64,000 nt of DNA from Uranotaenia lowii (taxonomy: Eukaryota; Arthropoda; Insecta; Diptera; Culicidae). The notes beneath the pieces are model-generated. The model saw only the letters and a program-made list of their open reading frames with translations, was not told the DNA's origin and searched no databases. The stretch is taken from contig NC_073693.1 in the NCBI RefSeq assembly GCF_029784155.1, positions 334,020,009 to 334,084,008 on the forward strand, given 5' to 3'. Positions 1 through 12,359 of this stretch are shown here, piece by piece. The translations under genes were made by a program, and so were the position numbers. Position 1 is the first letter of the stretch. Every line of letters begins with the position of its first letter.

Positions 1-719
1 ATTTTTGTCATTTTTGTCATTTTTGTCATTTTTGTCATTTTGTCATTTTTGTCATTTTTGTCATTTTTGTCATTTTTGTCATTTTTGTCATTTTTGTCAT
101 TTTTGTCATTTTTGTCATTTTTTGTCATTTTTGTCATTTTTGTCATTTTTGTCATTTTTGTCATTTTTGTCATTTTTGTCATTTTTGTCATTTTTGTCAT
201 TTTTGTCATTTTTGTCATTTTTGTCATTTTTGTCATTTTTGTCATTTTTGTCATTTTTGTCATTTTTGTCATTTTTGTCATTTTTGTCATTTTTGTCATT
301 TTTGTCATTTTTGTCATTTTTGTCATTTTTGTCATTTTTGTCATTTTTGTCATTTTTGTCATTTTTGTCATTTTTGTCATTTTTGTCATTTTTGTCATTT
401 TTGTCATTTTTGTCATTTTTGTCATTTTTGTCATTTTTGTCATTTTTGTCATTTTTGTCATTTTTGTCATTTTTGTCATTTTTGTCATTTTTGTCATTTT
501 TGTCATTTTTGTCATTTTTGTCATTTTTGTCATTTTTTGTCATTTTTGTCATTTTTGTCATTTTTGTCATTTTTGTCATTTTTGTCATTTTTGTCATTTT
601 TGTCATTTTTGTCATTTTTGTCATTTTTGTCATTTTTGTCATTTTTGTCATTTTTGTCATTTTTGTCATTTTTGTCATTTTTGTCATTTTTGTCATTTTT
701 GTCATTTTTGTCATTTTTG

Positions 720-2140
720 TCACTTTTGTCATTTTTGTCATTTTTGTCACTTTTGTCATTTTTGTCATTTTTGTCATTTTTGTCATTTTTGTCATTTTTG
801 TCATTTTTGTCATTTTTGTCATTTTTGTCATTTTTGTCATTTTTGTCATTTTTGTCATTTTTGTCATTTTTGTCATTTCTGTCATTTTTGTCATTTTTGT
901 CATTTTTGTCATTTTTGTCATTTTTGTCATTTTTGTCATTTTTGTCATTTTTGTCATTTTTGTCATTTTTGTCATTTTTGTCATTTTTGTCATTTTTGTC
1001 ATTTTTGTCATTTTTGTCATTTTTGTCATTTTTGTCATTTTTGTCATTTTTGTCATTTTTGTAATTTTTGTAATTTTTGTAATTTTTGTCATTTTTGTAA
1101 TTTTTGTAATTTTTGTCATTTTTGTCATTTTTGTCATTTTTGTCATTTTTGTCATTTTTGTCATTTTTGTCATTTTTGTCATTTTTGTCATTTTTGTCAT
1201 TTTTGTCATTTTTGTCATTTTTGACATTTTTGTCATTTTTGTCATTTTTTGACATTTTTGTCATTTTTGTCATTTTTGTCATTTTTGTCATTTTTGTCAT
1301 TTTTGTCATTTTTGTCATTTTTGTCATTTTTGTCATTTTTGTCATTTTTGTCATTTTTGTCATTTTTGTCATTTTTGTCATTTTTGTCATTTTTGTCATT
1401 TTTGTCATTTTTGTCATTTTTGTCATTTTTGTCATTTTTGTCATTTTTGTCATTTTTGTCATTTTTGTCATTTTTGTCATTTTTGTCATTTTTGTCATTT
1501 TTGTCATTTTTGTCATTTTTGTCATTTTTGTCATTTTTGTCATTTTTGTCATTTTTGTCATTTTTGTCATTTTTGTCATTTTTGTCATTTTGTCATTTTT
1601 GTCATTTTTGTCATTTTTGTCATTTTTGTCATTTTTGTCATTTTTGTCATTTTTGTCATTTTTGTCATTTATGTCATTTTGTCATTTTTGTCATTTTTGT
1701 CATTTTTGTCATTTATGTCATTTTTGTCATTTTTGTCATTTTTGTCATTTTTGTCATTTTTGTCATTTTTGTCATTTTTGTCATTTTTGTCATTTTTGTC
1801 ATTTTTGTCATTTTTGTCATTTTTGTCATTTTTGTCATTTTTGTCATTTTTGTCATTTTTGTCATTTTTGTCATTTTTGTCATTTTTGTCATTTTTGTCA
1901 TTTTTGTCATTTTTGTCATTTTTGTCATTTTTGTCATTTTTGTCATTTTTGTCATTTTTGTCATTTTTGTCATTTTTGTCATTTTTGTCATTTTTGTCAT
2001 TTTTTTAATTTTTGTAATTTTTGTCATTTTTGTCATTTTTGTAATTTTTGTCATTTTTGTCATTTTTGTAATTTTTGTCATTTTTGTCATTTTGGCATTT
2101 TTGTCATTTTTGTCATTTTTGTAATTTTTGTAATTTTTGT
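720..2140 (+). repeat. Satellite variant block, copy 1
   Basis: Rare unit variants occur here in this order: GTCAC (723, 750), TTTCT (879), a GTAA cluster (1061-1108), GACA (1223, 1251), TTTAT (1671, 1715), an extra-T TTTTTTAA (about 2001-2008), GGCA (2094) and a GTAA pair (about 2121-2134). The same order recurs at 7700-9140. Between about 2016 and 2098 the units GTAA-GTCA-GTCA repeat, so a 27-bp trimer period is superimposed on the 9-bp one. Confidence 0.7.
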
Positions 2141-5100
2141 CATTTTTGTCATTTTTGTCATTTTTGTCATTTTTGTCATTTTTGTCATTTTTGTCATTTT
2201 TGTCATTTTTGTCATTTTTGTCATTTTTGTCATTTTGTCATTTTTGTCATTTTTGTCATTTTTGTCATTTTTGTCATTTTTGTCATTTTTGTCATTTTTG
2301 TCATTTTTGTCATTTTTGTCATTTTTGTCATTTTTGTCATTTTTGTCATTTTTGTCATTTTTGACATTTTTGTCATTTTTGTCATTTTTGTCATTTTTGT
2401 CATTTTTGTCATTTTTGTCATTTTTGTCATTTTTGTCACTTTTGTCATTTTTGTCATTTTTGTCATTTTTGTCATTTTTGTCATTTTTGTCATTTTTGTC
2501 ATTTTTGTAATTTTTGTAATTTTTGTCATTTTTGTAATTTTTGTAATTTTTGTCATTTTTGTCATTTTTGTCATTTTTGTCATTTTTGTCATTTTTGTCA
2601 TTTTTGTCATTTTTGTCATTTTTGTCATTTTTGTCATTTTGTCATTTTTGTCATTTTTGTCATTTTTGTCATTTTTGTCATTTTTGTCATTTTTGTCATT
2701 TTTGTCATTTTTGTCATTTTTGTCATTTTTGTCATTTTTGTCATTTTTGTCATTTTTGTCATTTTTGTCATTTTTGTCATTTTTGTCATTTTTGTCATTT
2801 TTGTCATTTTGTCATTTTTGTCATTTTTGTCATTATTGTCATTTTTGTCATTTTTGTCATTTTTGTCATTTTTGTCATTTTTGTCATTTTTGTCATTTTT
2901 TGTCATTTTTGTCATTTTTGTCATTTTTGTCATTTTTGTCATTTTTGTCATTTTTGTCATTTTTGTCATTTTTGTCATTTTTGTCATTTTTGTCATTTTT
3001 GTCATTTTTGTCATTTTTGTCATTTTTGTCATTTTTGTCATTTTTGTCATTTTTGTCATTTTTGTCATTTTTGTCATTTTTTGTCATTTTTGTCATTTTT
3101 GTCATTTTTGTCATTTTTGTCATTTTTGTCATTTTTGTCATTTTTGTCATTTTTGTCATTTTTGTCATTTTTGTCATTTTTGTCATTTTTGTCATTTTTG
3201 TCATTTTTGTCATTTTTGTCATTTTTGTCATTTTTGTCATTTTTGTCATTTTTGTCATTTTTGTCATTTTTGTCATTTTTGTCATTTTTGTCATTTTTGT
3301 CATTTTTGTCATTTTTGTCATTTTTGTCATTTTTGTCATTTTTGTCATTTTTGTCATTTTTGTCATTTTTGTCATTTTTGTCATTTTTGTCATTTTTGTC
3401 ATTTTTGTCATTTTTGTCATTTTTGTCATTTTTGTCATTTTTGTCATTTTTGTCATTTTTGTCATTTTTGTCATTTTTGTCATTTTTGTCATTTTTGTCA
3501 TTTTTGTCATTTTTGTCATTTTTGTCATTTTTGTCATTTTTGTCATTTTTGTCATTTTTGTCATTTTGTCATTTTTGTCATTTTTGTCATTTTTGTCATT
3601 TTTGTCATTTTTGTCATTTTTGTCATTTTTGTCATTTTTGTCATTTTTGTCATTTTCGTCATTTTTGTCATTTTCTGTCATTTTTGTCATTTTTGTCATT
3701 TTTGTCATTTTTGTCATTTTTGTCATTTTTGTCATTTTTGTCATTTTTGTCATTTTTGTCATTTTTGTCATTTTTGTCATTTTTGTCATTTTTGTCATTT
3801 TTGTCATTTTTGTCATTTTTGTCATTTTTGTCATTTTTGTCATTTTTGTCATTTTGTCATTTTTGTCATTTTTGTCATTTTTGTCATTTTTGTCATTTTT
3901 GTCATTTTTGTCATTTTTGTCATTTTTGTCATTTTTGTCATTTTTGTCATTTTTGTCATTTTTGTCATTTTTGTCATTTTTGTCATTTTTGTCATTTTTG
4001 TCATTTTTGTCATTTTTGTCATTTTTGTCATTTTTGTCATTTTTGTCATTTTTGTCATTTTTGTCATTTTTGTCATTTTTTGTCATTTTTGTCATTTTTG
4101 TCATTTTTGTCATTTTTGTCATTTTTGTCATTTTGTCATTTTTGTCATTTTTGTCATTTTTGTCATTTTTGTCATTTTTGTCATTTTTGTCATTTTTGTC
4201 ATTTTTGTCATTTTTGTCATTTTTGTCATTTTTGTCATTTTTGTAATTTTTGTCATTTTTGTCATTTTTGTCATTTTTGTCATTTTTGTCATTTTTGTCA
4301 TTTTTGTCATTTTTGTCATTTTTGTCATTTTTGTCATTTTTGTCATTTTTGTCATTTTTGTCATTTTTGTCATTTTTGTCATTTTTGTCATTTTTGTCAT
4401 TTTTGTCATTTTTGTCATTTTTGTCATTTTTGTCATTTTAGTCATTTTTGTCATTTTGTCATTTTTGTCATTTTTGTCATTTTTGTCATTTTGTCATTTT
4501 TGTCATTTTTGTCATTTTCGTCATTTTTGTCATTTTTGTCATTTTTGTCATTTTTGTCATTTTTGTCATTTTTGTCATTTTTGTCATTTTTGTCATTTTT
4601 GTCATTTTTGTCATTTTTGTCATTTTTGTCATTTTTGTCATTTTTGTCATTTTTGTCATTTTTGTCATTTTTGTCATTTTTGTCATTTTTGTCATTTTTG
4701 TCATTTTTGTCATTTTTGTCATTTTTGTCATTTTTGTCATTTTTGTCATTTTTGTCATTTTTGTCATTTTTGTCATTTTTGTCATTTTTGTCATTTTTGT
4801 CATTTTTGTCATTTTTGTCATTTTTGTCATTTTTGTCATTTTTGTCATTTTTGTCATTTTTGTCATTTTTGTCATTTTTGTCATTTTTGCCATTTTTGTC
4901 ATTTTTGTCATTTTTATCATTTTTATCATTTTTGTCATTTTTATCATTTTTATCATTTTTGTCATTTTTGTCATTTTTGTCATTATTGTCATTTTTGTCA
5001 TTATTGTCATTATTGTCATTTTTGTCATTTTTGTCATTTTTGTCATTTTTGTCATTTTTGTCATTTTTGTCATTTTTGTCATTTTTGTCATTTTTTTCAT

Positions 5101-7699
5101 TTTTGTCATTTTTGTCATTTTTGTCATTTTTGTCATTTTTGTCATTTTTGTCATTTTTGTCATTTTTGTCATTTTTGTCATTTTTGTCATTTTTGTCATT
5201 TTTGTCATTTTTGTCATTTTTGTCATTTTTGTCATTTTTGTCATTTTTGTCATTTTTGTCATTTTTGTCATTTTTGTCATTTTTGTCATTTTTGTCATTT
5301 TTGTCATTTTTGTCATTTTTGTCATTTTTGTCATTTTTGTCATTTTTGTCATTTTTGTCATTTTTGTCATTTTTGTCATTTTTGTCATTTTTGTCATTTT
5401 TGTCATTTTTGTCATTTTTGTCATTTTTGTCATTTTTGTCATTTTTGTCATTTTTGTCATTTTTGTCATTTTTGTCATTTTTGTCATTTTTGTAATTTTT
5501 GTCATTTTTGTCATTTTTGTCATTTTTGTCATTTTTGTCATTTTTGTCATTTTTGTCATTTTTGTCATTTTTGTCATTTTTGTAATTTTTGTCATTTTTG
5601 TCATTTTTGTCATTTTTGTCATTTTTGTCATTTTTGTCATTTTTGTCATTTTTGTCATTTTTGTCATTTTTGTCATTTTTGTCATTTTTGTCATTTTTGT
5701 CATTTTTGTCATTTTTGTCATTTTTGTCATTTTTGTCATTTTTGTCATTTTTGTCATTTTTGTCATTTTTGTCATTTTTGTCATTTTTGTCATTTTTGTC
5801 ATTTTTGTCATTTTTGTCATTTTTGTCATTTTTGTCATTTTTGTCATTTTTGTCATTTTTGTCATTTTTGTCATTTTTGTCATTTTTGTCATTTTTGTCA
5901 TTTTTGTCATTTTTGTCATTTTTGTCATTTTTGTCATTTTTGTCATTTTTGTCATTTTTGTCATTTTTGTCATTTTTGTCATTTTTGTCATTTTTGTCAT
6001 TTTTGTCATTTTTGTCATTTTTGTCATTTTTGTCATTTTTGTCATTTTTGTCATTTTTGTCATTTTTGTCATTTTTGTCATTTTTGTCATTTTTGTCATT
6101 TTTGTCATTTTTGTCATTTTGTCATTTTTGTCATTTTTGTCATTTTAGTCATTTTTGTCACTTTTGTCATTTTTGTCATTTTTGTCATTTTTGTCATTTT
6201 TGTCATTTTTGTCATTTTTGTCATTTTTGTCATTTTTGTCATTTTTGTCATTTTTGTCATTTTTGTCATTTTGTCATTTTTGTCATTTTTGTCATTTTTG
6301 TCATTTTTGTCATTTTTGTCATTTTTGTCATTTTTGTCATTTTTGTCATTTTTGTCATTTTTGTCATTTTTGTCATTTTTGTCATTTTTGTCATTTTTGT
6401 CATTTTTGTCATTTTTGTCATTTTTGTAATTTTTGTAATTTTTGTCATTTTTGTCATTTTTGTCATTTTTGTCATTTTTGTCATTTTTGTCATTTTTGTC
6501 ATTTTGTCATTTTTGTCATTTTTGTCATTTTTGTCATTTTTGTCATTTTTGTCATTTTTGTCATTTTTGTCATTTTTGTCATTTTTGTCATTTTTGTCAT
6601 TTTTGTCATTTTTGTCATTTTTGTCATTTTTGTCATTTTTGTCATTTTTGTCATTTTTGTCATTTTTGTCATTTTTGTCATTTTTGTCATTTTGTCATTT
6701 TTGTCATTTTTGTCATTTTTGTCATTTTTGTCATTTTTGTCATTTTTGTCATTTTTGTCATTTTTGTCATTTTTGTCATTTTTGTCATTTTTGTCATTTT
6801 TGTCATTTTTGTCATTTTTGTCATTTTTGTCATTTTTGTCATTTTTGTCATTTTTGTCATTTTGTCATTTTTGTCATTTTTGTCATTTTTGTCATTTTTG
6901 TCATTTTTGTCATTTTTGTCATTTTTGTCATTTTTGTCATTTTTGTCATTTTTGTCATTTTGTCATTTTTGTCATTTTTGTCATTTTTGTCATTTTTGTC
7001 ATTTTTGTCATTTTTGTCATTTTTGTCATTTTTGTCATTTTTGTCATTTTTGTCATTTTTGTCATTTTTGTCATTTTTGTCATTTTTGTCATTTTTGTCA
7101 TTTTTGTCATTTTTGTCATTTTTGTCATTTTTGTCATTTTTGTCATTTTTGTCATTTTTGTCATTTTTGTCATTTTGTCATTTTTGTCATTTTTGTCATT
7201 TTTGTCATTTTTGTCATTTTTGTCATTTTTGTCATTTTGTCATTTTTGTCATTTTTGTCATTTTTGTCATTTTTGTCATTTTTGTCATTTTTGTCATTTT
7301 TGTCATTTTTGTCATTTTTGTCATTTTTGTCATTTTTGTCATTTTGTCATTTTGTCATTTTTGTCATTTTTGTCATTTTTGTCATTTTTGTCATTTTTGT
7401 CATTTTTGTCATTTTTGTCATTTTTGTCATTTTTGTCATTTTTGTCATTTTTGTCATTTTTGTCATTTTGTCATTTTTGTCATTTTTGTCATTTTTGTCA
7501 TTTTTGTCATTTTTGTCATTTTTGTCATTTTTGTCATTTTTGTCATTTTTGTCATTTTTGTCATTTTTGTCATTTTTGTCATTTTTGTCATTTTTGTCAT
7601 TTTTGTCATTTTTGTCATTTTTGTCATTTTTGTCATTTTTGTCATTTTTGTCATTTTTGTCATTTTTGTCATTTTGTCATTTTTGTCATTTTTGTCATT

Positions 7700-9140
7700 T
7701 TTGTCACTTTTGTCATTTTTGTCATTTTTGTCATTTTTGTCATTTTTGTCATTTTTGTCATTTTTGTCATTTTTGTCATTTTTGTCATTTTTGTCATTTT
7801 TGTCATTTTTGTCATTTTTGTCATTTTCGTCATTTTTGTCATTTCTGTCATTTTTGTCATTTTTGTCATTTTTGTCATTTTTGTCATTTTTGTCATTTTT
7901 GTCATTTTTGTCATTTTTGTCATTTTTGTCATTTTTGTCATTTTTGTCATTTTTGTCATTTTTGTCATTTTTGTCATTTTTGTCATTTTTGTCATTTTTG
8001 TCATTTTTGTCATTTTTGTCATTTTTGTCATTTTTGTCATTTTTGTCATTTTTGTCATTTTTGTCATTTTTGTCATTTTTGTCATTTTTGTCATTTTTGT
8101 CATTTTTGTCATTTTTGTCATTTTTGTCATTTTTGTCATTTTTGTCATTTTTGTCATTTTTGTCATTTTTGTCATTTTTGTCATTTTTGTCATTTTTGTA
8201 ATTTTTGTAATTTTTGTAATTTTTGTAATTTTTGTCATTTTTGTCATTTTTGTCATTTTTGTCATTTTTGTCATTTTTGTCATTTTTGTCATTTTTGTCA
8301 TTTTTGTCATTTTTGTCATTTTTGTCATTTTTGTCATTTTTTGACATTTTTGACATTTTTGTCATTTTTGTCATTTTTGTCATTTTTGTCATTTTTGTCA
8401 TTTTTGTCATTTTTGTCATTTTTGTCATTTTTGTCATTTTTGTCATTTTTTGTCATTTTTGTCATTTTTGTCATTTTTGTCATTTTTGTCATTTTTGTCA
8501 TTTTTGTCATTTTTGTCATTTTTGTCATTTTTGTCATTTTTGTCATTTTTGTCATTTTTGTCATTTTTGTCATTTTTGTCATTTTTGTCATTTTTGTCAT
8601 TTTTGTCATTTTTGTCATTTTTGTCATTTTTGTCATTTTTGTCATTTTTGTCATTTTTGTCATTTTTGTCATTTTTGTCATTTTTGTCATTTTTGTCATT
8701 TTTGTCATTTTTGTCATTTTTGTCATTTTTGTCATTTTTGTCATTTTTGTCATTTTTGTCATTTTTGTCATTTTTGTCATTTTTGTCATTTTTGTCATTT
8801 TTGTCATTTTTGTCATTTTTGTCATTTTTGTCATTTTTGTCATTTTTGTCATTTTTGTCATTTTTGTCATTTTTGTCATTTTTGTCATTTTTGTCATTTA
8901 TGTCATTTTTGTCATTTTTGTCATTTTTGTCATTTTTGTCATTTTTGTCATTTTTGTCATTTTTGTCATTTTTTGTCATTTTTGTCATTTTTGCCATTTT
9001 TGTCATTTTTTTAATTTTTGTCATTTTTGTCATTTTTGTCATTTTTGTCATTTTTGTAATTTTTGTCATTTTTGTCATTTTGGCATTTTTGTCATTTTTG
9101 TCATTTTTGTAATTTTTGTAATTTTTGTAATTTTTGTCAT
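7700..9140 (+). repeat. Satellite variant block, copy 2
   Basis: This block is collinear with 720-2140: GTCAC (7707), TTTCT (7845), GTAA cluster (8198-8233), GACA (8343, 8352), TTTAT (8900), TTTTTTAA (about 9008-9014), GGCA (9082) and a GTAA run (9110-9137). Offsets between matching variants are about 6,960 to 7,230 bp, consistent with one duplication followed by gain and loss of units. Assembly duplication cannot be excluded from sequence alone. Confidence 0.65.
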
Positions 9141-9468
9141 TTTTGTCATTTTTGTCATTTTTGTCATTTTTGTCATTTTTGTCATTTTTGTCATTTTTGT
9201 CATTTTTGTCATTTTTGTCATTTTTGTCATTTTTGTCATTTTTGTCATTTTTGTCATTTTTGTCATTTTTGTCATTTTTGTCATTTTTGTCATTTTTGTC
9301 ATTTTTGTCATTTTTGTCATTTTTGTCATTTTTGTCATTTTTGTCATTTTTGTCATTTTTGTCATTTTTGTCATTTTTGTCATTTTTGTCATTTTTGTCA
9401 TTTTTGTCATTTTTGTCATTTTTGTCATTTTTGTCATTTTTGTCATTTTTGACAATTTTGACAATTTT

Positions 9469-10905
9469 GCATATTTGTTAATTTTGCCAATGTTTTAATT
9501 TTTGTTAAGGAGAGTTGCTTCGTTCCATTTTTTTCATCTTTTAAATTTTGTGCAAAGTTAGGAAAAAATAATTACAAAATCTTGACAATGCTTTAGAAAA
9601 TTGATAAAAGGGGTTAATTAGAAATAGGCATTTCTTAATGATTTTTTTTAACACTTATACCTGACCATTTTATTGAAATTTTGGATTAGTTTGATACCAT
9701 TTTTTAAATTTTTTTTTTTCAAGTCTAACGTAGCTGTACTGCAGCTTTTTTTGAGGATTTTTCTCACAAATTTTGAATTTTTAAATTGACTTAATCAATT
9801 TGTCTGAATACAACCTTTGTGGCTGCAGAATAGGTTCAAGTTAATTTTCCGAAAGCGTAATCGTCAAACTCACAATGCCAATCCCAACAGCCGTTGATCT
9901 AATTTGAAATCTTCGAATAACAAAACAAACCACGCCACTAAGCCGGGGAAATCATTAAACATCAATCACACCTTTGCTCTGGACATACAAATACTACCCA
10001 CAACCCCATATTAGTGATCCCGTAACTATCGGCAAAAAGTCGCTTTCTGTTTGTTTTAGTTTGGGTTGAGGTTGGGCAACTTCCTGATGCATGGCAGATT
10101 CGCATCAATGAATTCAGTCAGCCCATCAAACTATCGCATAACAATAACAACAATAACAAAGCCAAACAATCGACCATCTGCACGCGTGCTCTCCATTATC
10201 AGTTCGTCAAAGTTTGAACAGGAAGCAGCTTTGTTTTCTTTTCTGGGTGCCTGACCTGCAAAATGGAGAAAAAGAGAGACCGGAAGTCATAGGATAGGAA
10301 GAGAGAGAAAGAGCACCATCGATAGAATGAAGCCCATTCTGATCAGCGACCATCCATGCAGCAGTTGGCAGTGGGTGCTTACACTGGAAATATTTGCTTT
10401 GCAGATAATTAATTTCGTAATCAATTCCATGTGAGCTAATTTACTCACCAATAAATCTGCGCTGCGATGCCATCAGTATGACGCGTGGGGTATGAAGCTC
10501 AATTGTTAAATCAAATGTTAACATAATCTAATAGCTTATTGAAAACAAATAAGAGCAATGGAAAAAGTGATAATGATCTGCTAGTAAATAACGAAAACTT
10601 AATGGACCATATGACGATTATCAAATATTGTTCATAATTCATTCAAATGGTTTTTCTAGCTGGTTTACATTGAGCTAGTAATATTGAACTATTCGTAAAC
10701 TCGTTCTTTAATTCTTAACTAAACAACATTCCACGAAAAATACTGTGCAATTTTTATAAATCGTAACATCATTCTTATGAAATCGTTCTACGAGTATTTG
10801 AAAAACTTGGGGCCCTTTATGTTTTAAATTGCAGGTCAGACTCGATTATTCGTGATTAGATTATTTTCGAAACGAGCCCAAATACAAACAGTAACTCAAT
10901 AAAAC
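9469..10905. other. Non-coding flank of the satellite and a single-copy-looking island
   Basis: The first ~60 bases are decaying satellite-like units (GACAATTTT and similar), as expected at an array edge. About 9500-9840 is AT-rich with no recognisable feature. About 9840-10480 is more GC-balanced, lacks similarity to the other repeats in the window and looks like host single-copy DNA. The longest frame there (about 62 codons near 10066) has no recognisable domain. 10480-10905 is AT-rich and empty. Confidence 0.4.
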
Positions 10906-10911
10906 TTAACA

Positions 10912-11076
10912 CTAACCGTACATCTTTCGAAGATTTGATGACTAGCATCTTACAAATCCTAAAACCTAAAAACACCAACTCACAAAAAGTGTACTATGTA
11001 TGCCGCGACCGGGATCCGATCTCAAGACCGTTGGCTTAGAAGACTTGATTGCTATCCTCTACGCCACGGGTGGCGG
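10912..11076 (-). mobile_element. tRNA-derived SINE, family SINE-A, copy 1
   Basis: Read on the minus strand, this matches the copies at 42644-42803 and 63329-63488. It carries a pol III A box (TGGCGTAGAGG) and a B-box-like GATCGGATC, followed by a shared tail with the segments GCATACATAGTACACTTT and AAGATGCTAG. It is not a tRNA gene, because no cloverleaf can be drawn through the region between the boxes. Confidence 0.7.
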
Positions 11077-11131
11077 CTATTTGTGTATTTGGAATTAATT
11101 ATCTTTGCATCAGTTAAAAATAGTTTTTTAA

Positions 11132-12335
11132 TCTATACATATGTACCTCCAAATATAAAAATGAATTTCTGTCTGCCTGTCTGTCTGTTCCCTAGAAACG
11201 CGGAAACGATTTAACCGATTTGCGTGAAACTTAACAGGGTGGAGGCCAGGGTAGGTTCCTGCAATGGTTTAAAGGGGGAGGGATCTCCCAAACAATAGAC
11301 AAATGTTTGCGTAGCTCGAGAACTAACCATGCAAATTAAACCAAATTCAGCATGCGAAAGTATTTGAATACGAAAAATGTTTTTATGAATGTTTAAGACC
11401 CCTTCCACCTTCCAAAGAGGATACAGGAAGGGAGAACTAATCATGCAAATGGACTCAAATTCGGCATGGGAAAGAATAAGATACGAGAAATTTTTTTATT
11501 AATATTTTTCACACCTCCTTCTTTCCAGTGAGGTGATAGGAAAAAAAGAGGGGGGGCTCCCATACAAATTTTTCGCATAATTGTAAAATAAATTTGACTT
11601 GGGTGAGTGTTTGGGTACAAGAATTATTTTTTGATTTTTATTATTTTTTGTGGTGCCATTTTAAATTTTTCCAGACCTTGAGAAGTTACCGGGCAAACCA
11701 TGGCAGGGTAGAGCATGAAGTACGAGAACTGGTCTCATGTGTATTCTCAATAGGGGATTTAGGACAAGGGGGCTCCCATACAATTTTTTTTGCACAATCC
11801 GAGAATTTAATTTTTTTTGTACTGCTTAAGAGTTTATAATTAAAACAAATTTGCTTTAAGAGGGTTTTTGTGTACGAAAACTGGGTATGGTGCATAAGGG
11901 AAAGGGAGGGGGTCTCCAATAGAAGTTTTATTTGGCATAGATAGAGAACTTAACAAGCCTAACGGACCTTTATTTAAAGGAGGTTGTTTGTGTGGCATAA
12001 CTCGAAAACTTATTAAACAAGGTGTCATAATTAATGATACTTTATGAGTCATTCCTGCTTTGGAAAAGGGAGAGAGTGGAGAATTCATACCAGTAATGTA
12101 TACAATTTGGCATAAAATATGGCTTTGAAAACAGAATTGAAAGAAAAAGATTCAGTAAAAAAATGAAAACATTTTTCCAATTCGAAACTACTGCTGTTAT
12201 CCTCATTTTAAAGATACCGCCCCTGAATTATGATGAAATTTGATTTAAAATTATTCCTACAAAATCAGAATTGGAAGAATTTTACAAATTTTATTTATTT
12301 TTGGAAGGTGTAGCAAAGCACACCGTGTCAGCTAG
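11132..12335 (+). mobile_element. Non-autonomous Helitron
   Basis: The element begins TC directly after an A (11131) and ends CTAG directly before a T (12336), the A|TC...CTAG|T arrangement of Helitrons. Ten bases upstream of the terminal CTAG is a hairpin, GGTGTAGCAAAGCACACC. The 5' end carries the GTCTGCCTGTCTGTCTGTTC segment also seen at the 5' end of the 60909-62875 element. The interior consists of diverged ~130-170 bp subrepeats (phrases such as CTCCCATACAA and AACTCGAAAAC). No Rep/helicase coding sequence is present, so it would depend on an autonomous partner. Confidence 0.72.
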
Positions 12336-12359
12336 TGGTATATAATATGCTGAATTTTA

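Larger units (their letters stand above)
1..9468 (+). repeat. 9-bp satellite array, unit TTTTTGTCA
   Basis: About 1,050 head-to-tail copies of TTTTTGTCA run from the window edge to about 9468, so the full array is longer. Most units are identical. Departures are single changes (GTAA, GTCAC, GACA, GGCA, ATCA, TTTCT, TTTAT) or one T gained or lost, giving 8- or 10-bp units. Because nine is a multiple of three, the plus strand is open in all three frames (Leu-Ser-Phe, Phe-Val-Ile and Phe-Cys-His tripeptides), and so are two of the three minus-strand frames. The reading frames of up to 1,206 codons are therefore arithmetic and not genes. T-tracts every 9 bp could give curved DNA (inference). The strand is strongly T-biased. 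Confidence 0.97.

Noticed and set aside
1..9468. CRISPR array
   Set aside because: The repeats are head-to-tail with no unique spacers, and the rest of the window is eukaryotic.
5..9498. Dozens of open frames of 60-1,206 codons in the first 9.5 kb, on both strands
   Set aside because: They are translations of a 9-bp tandem repeat whose period is a multiple of three. Their sequence is only repeated tripeptides and no start, domain or codon-usage signal exists.
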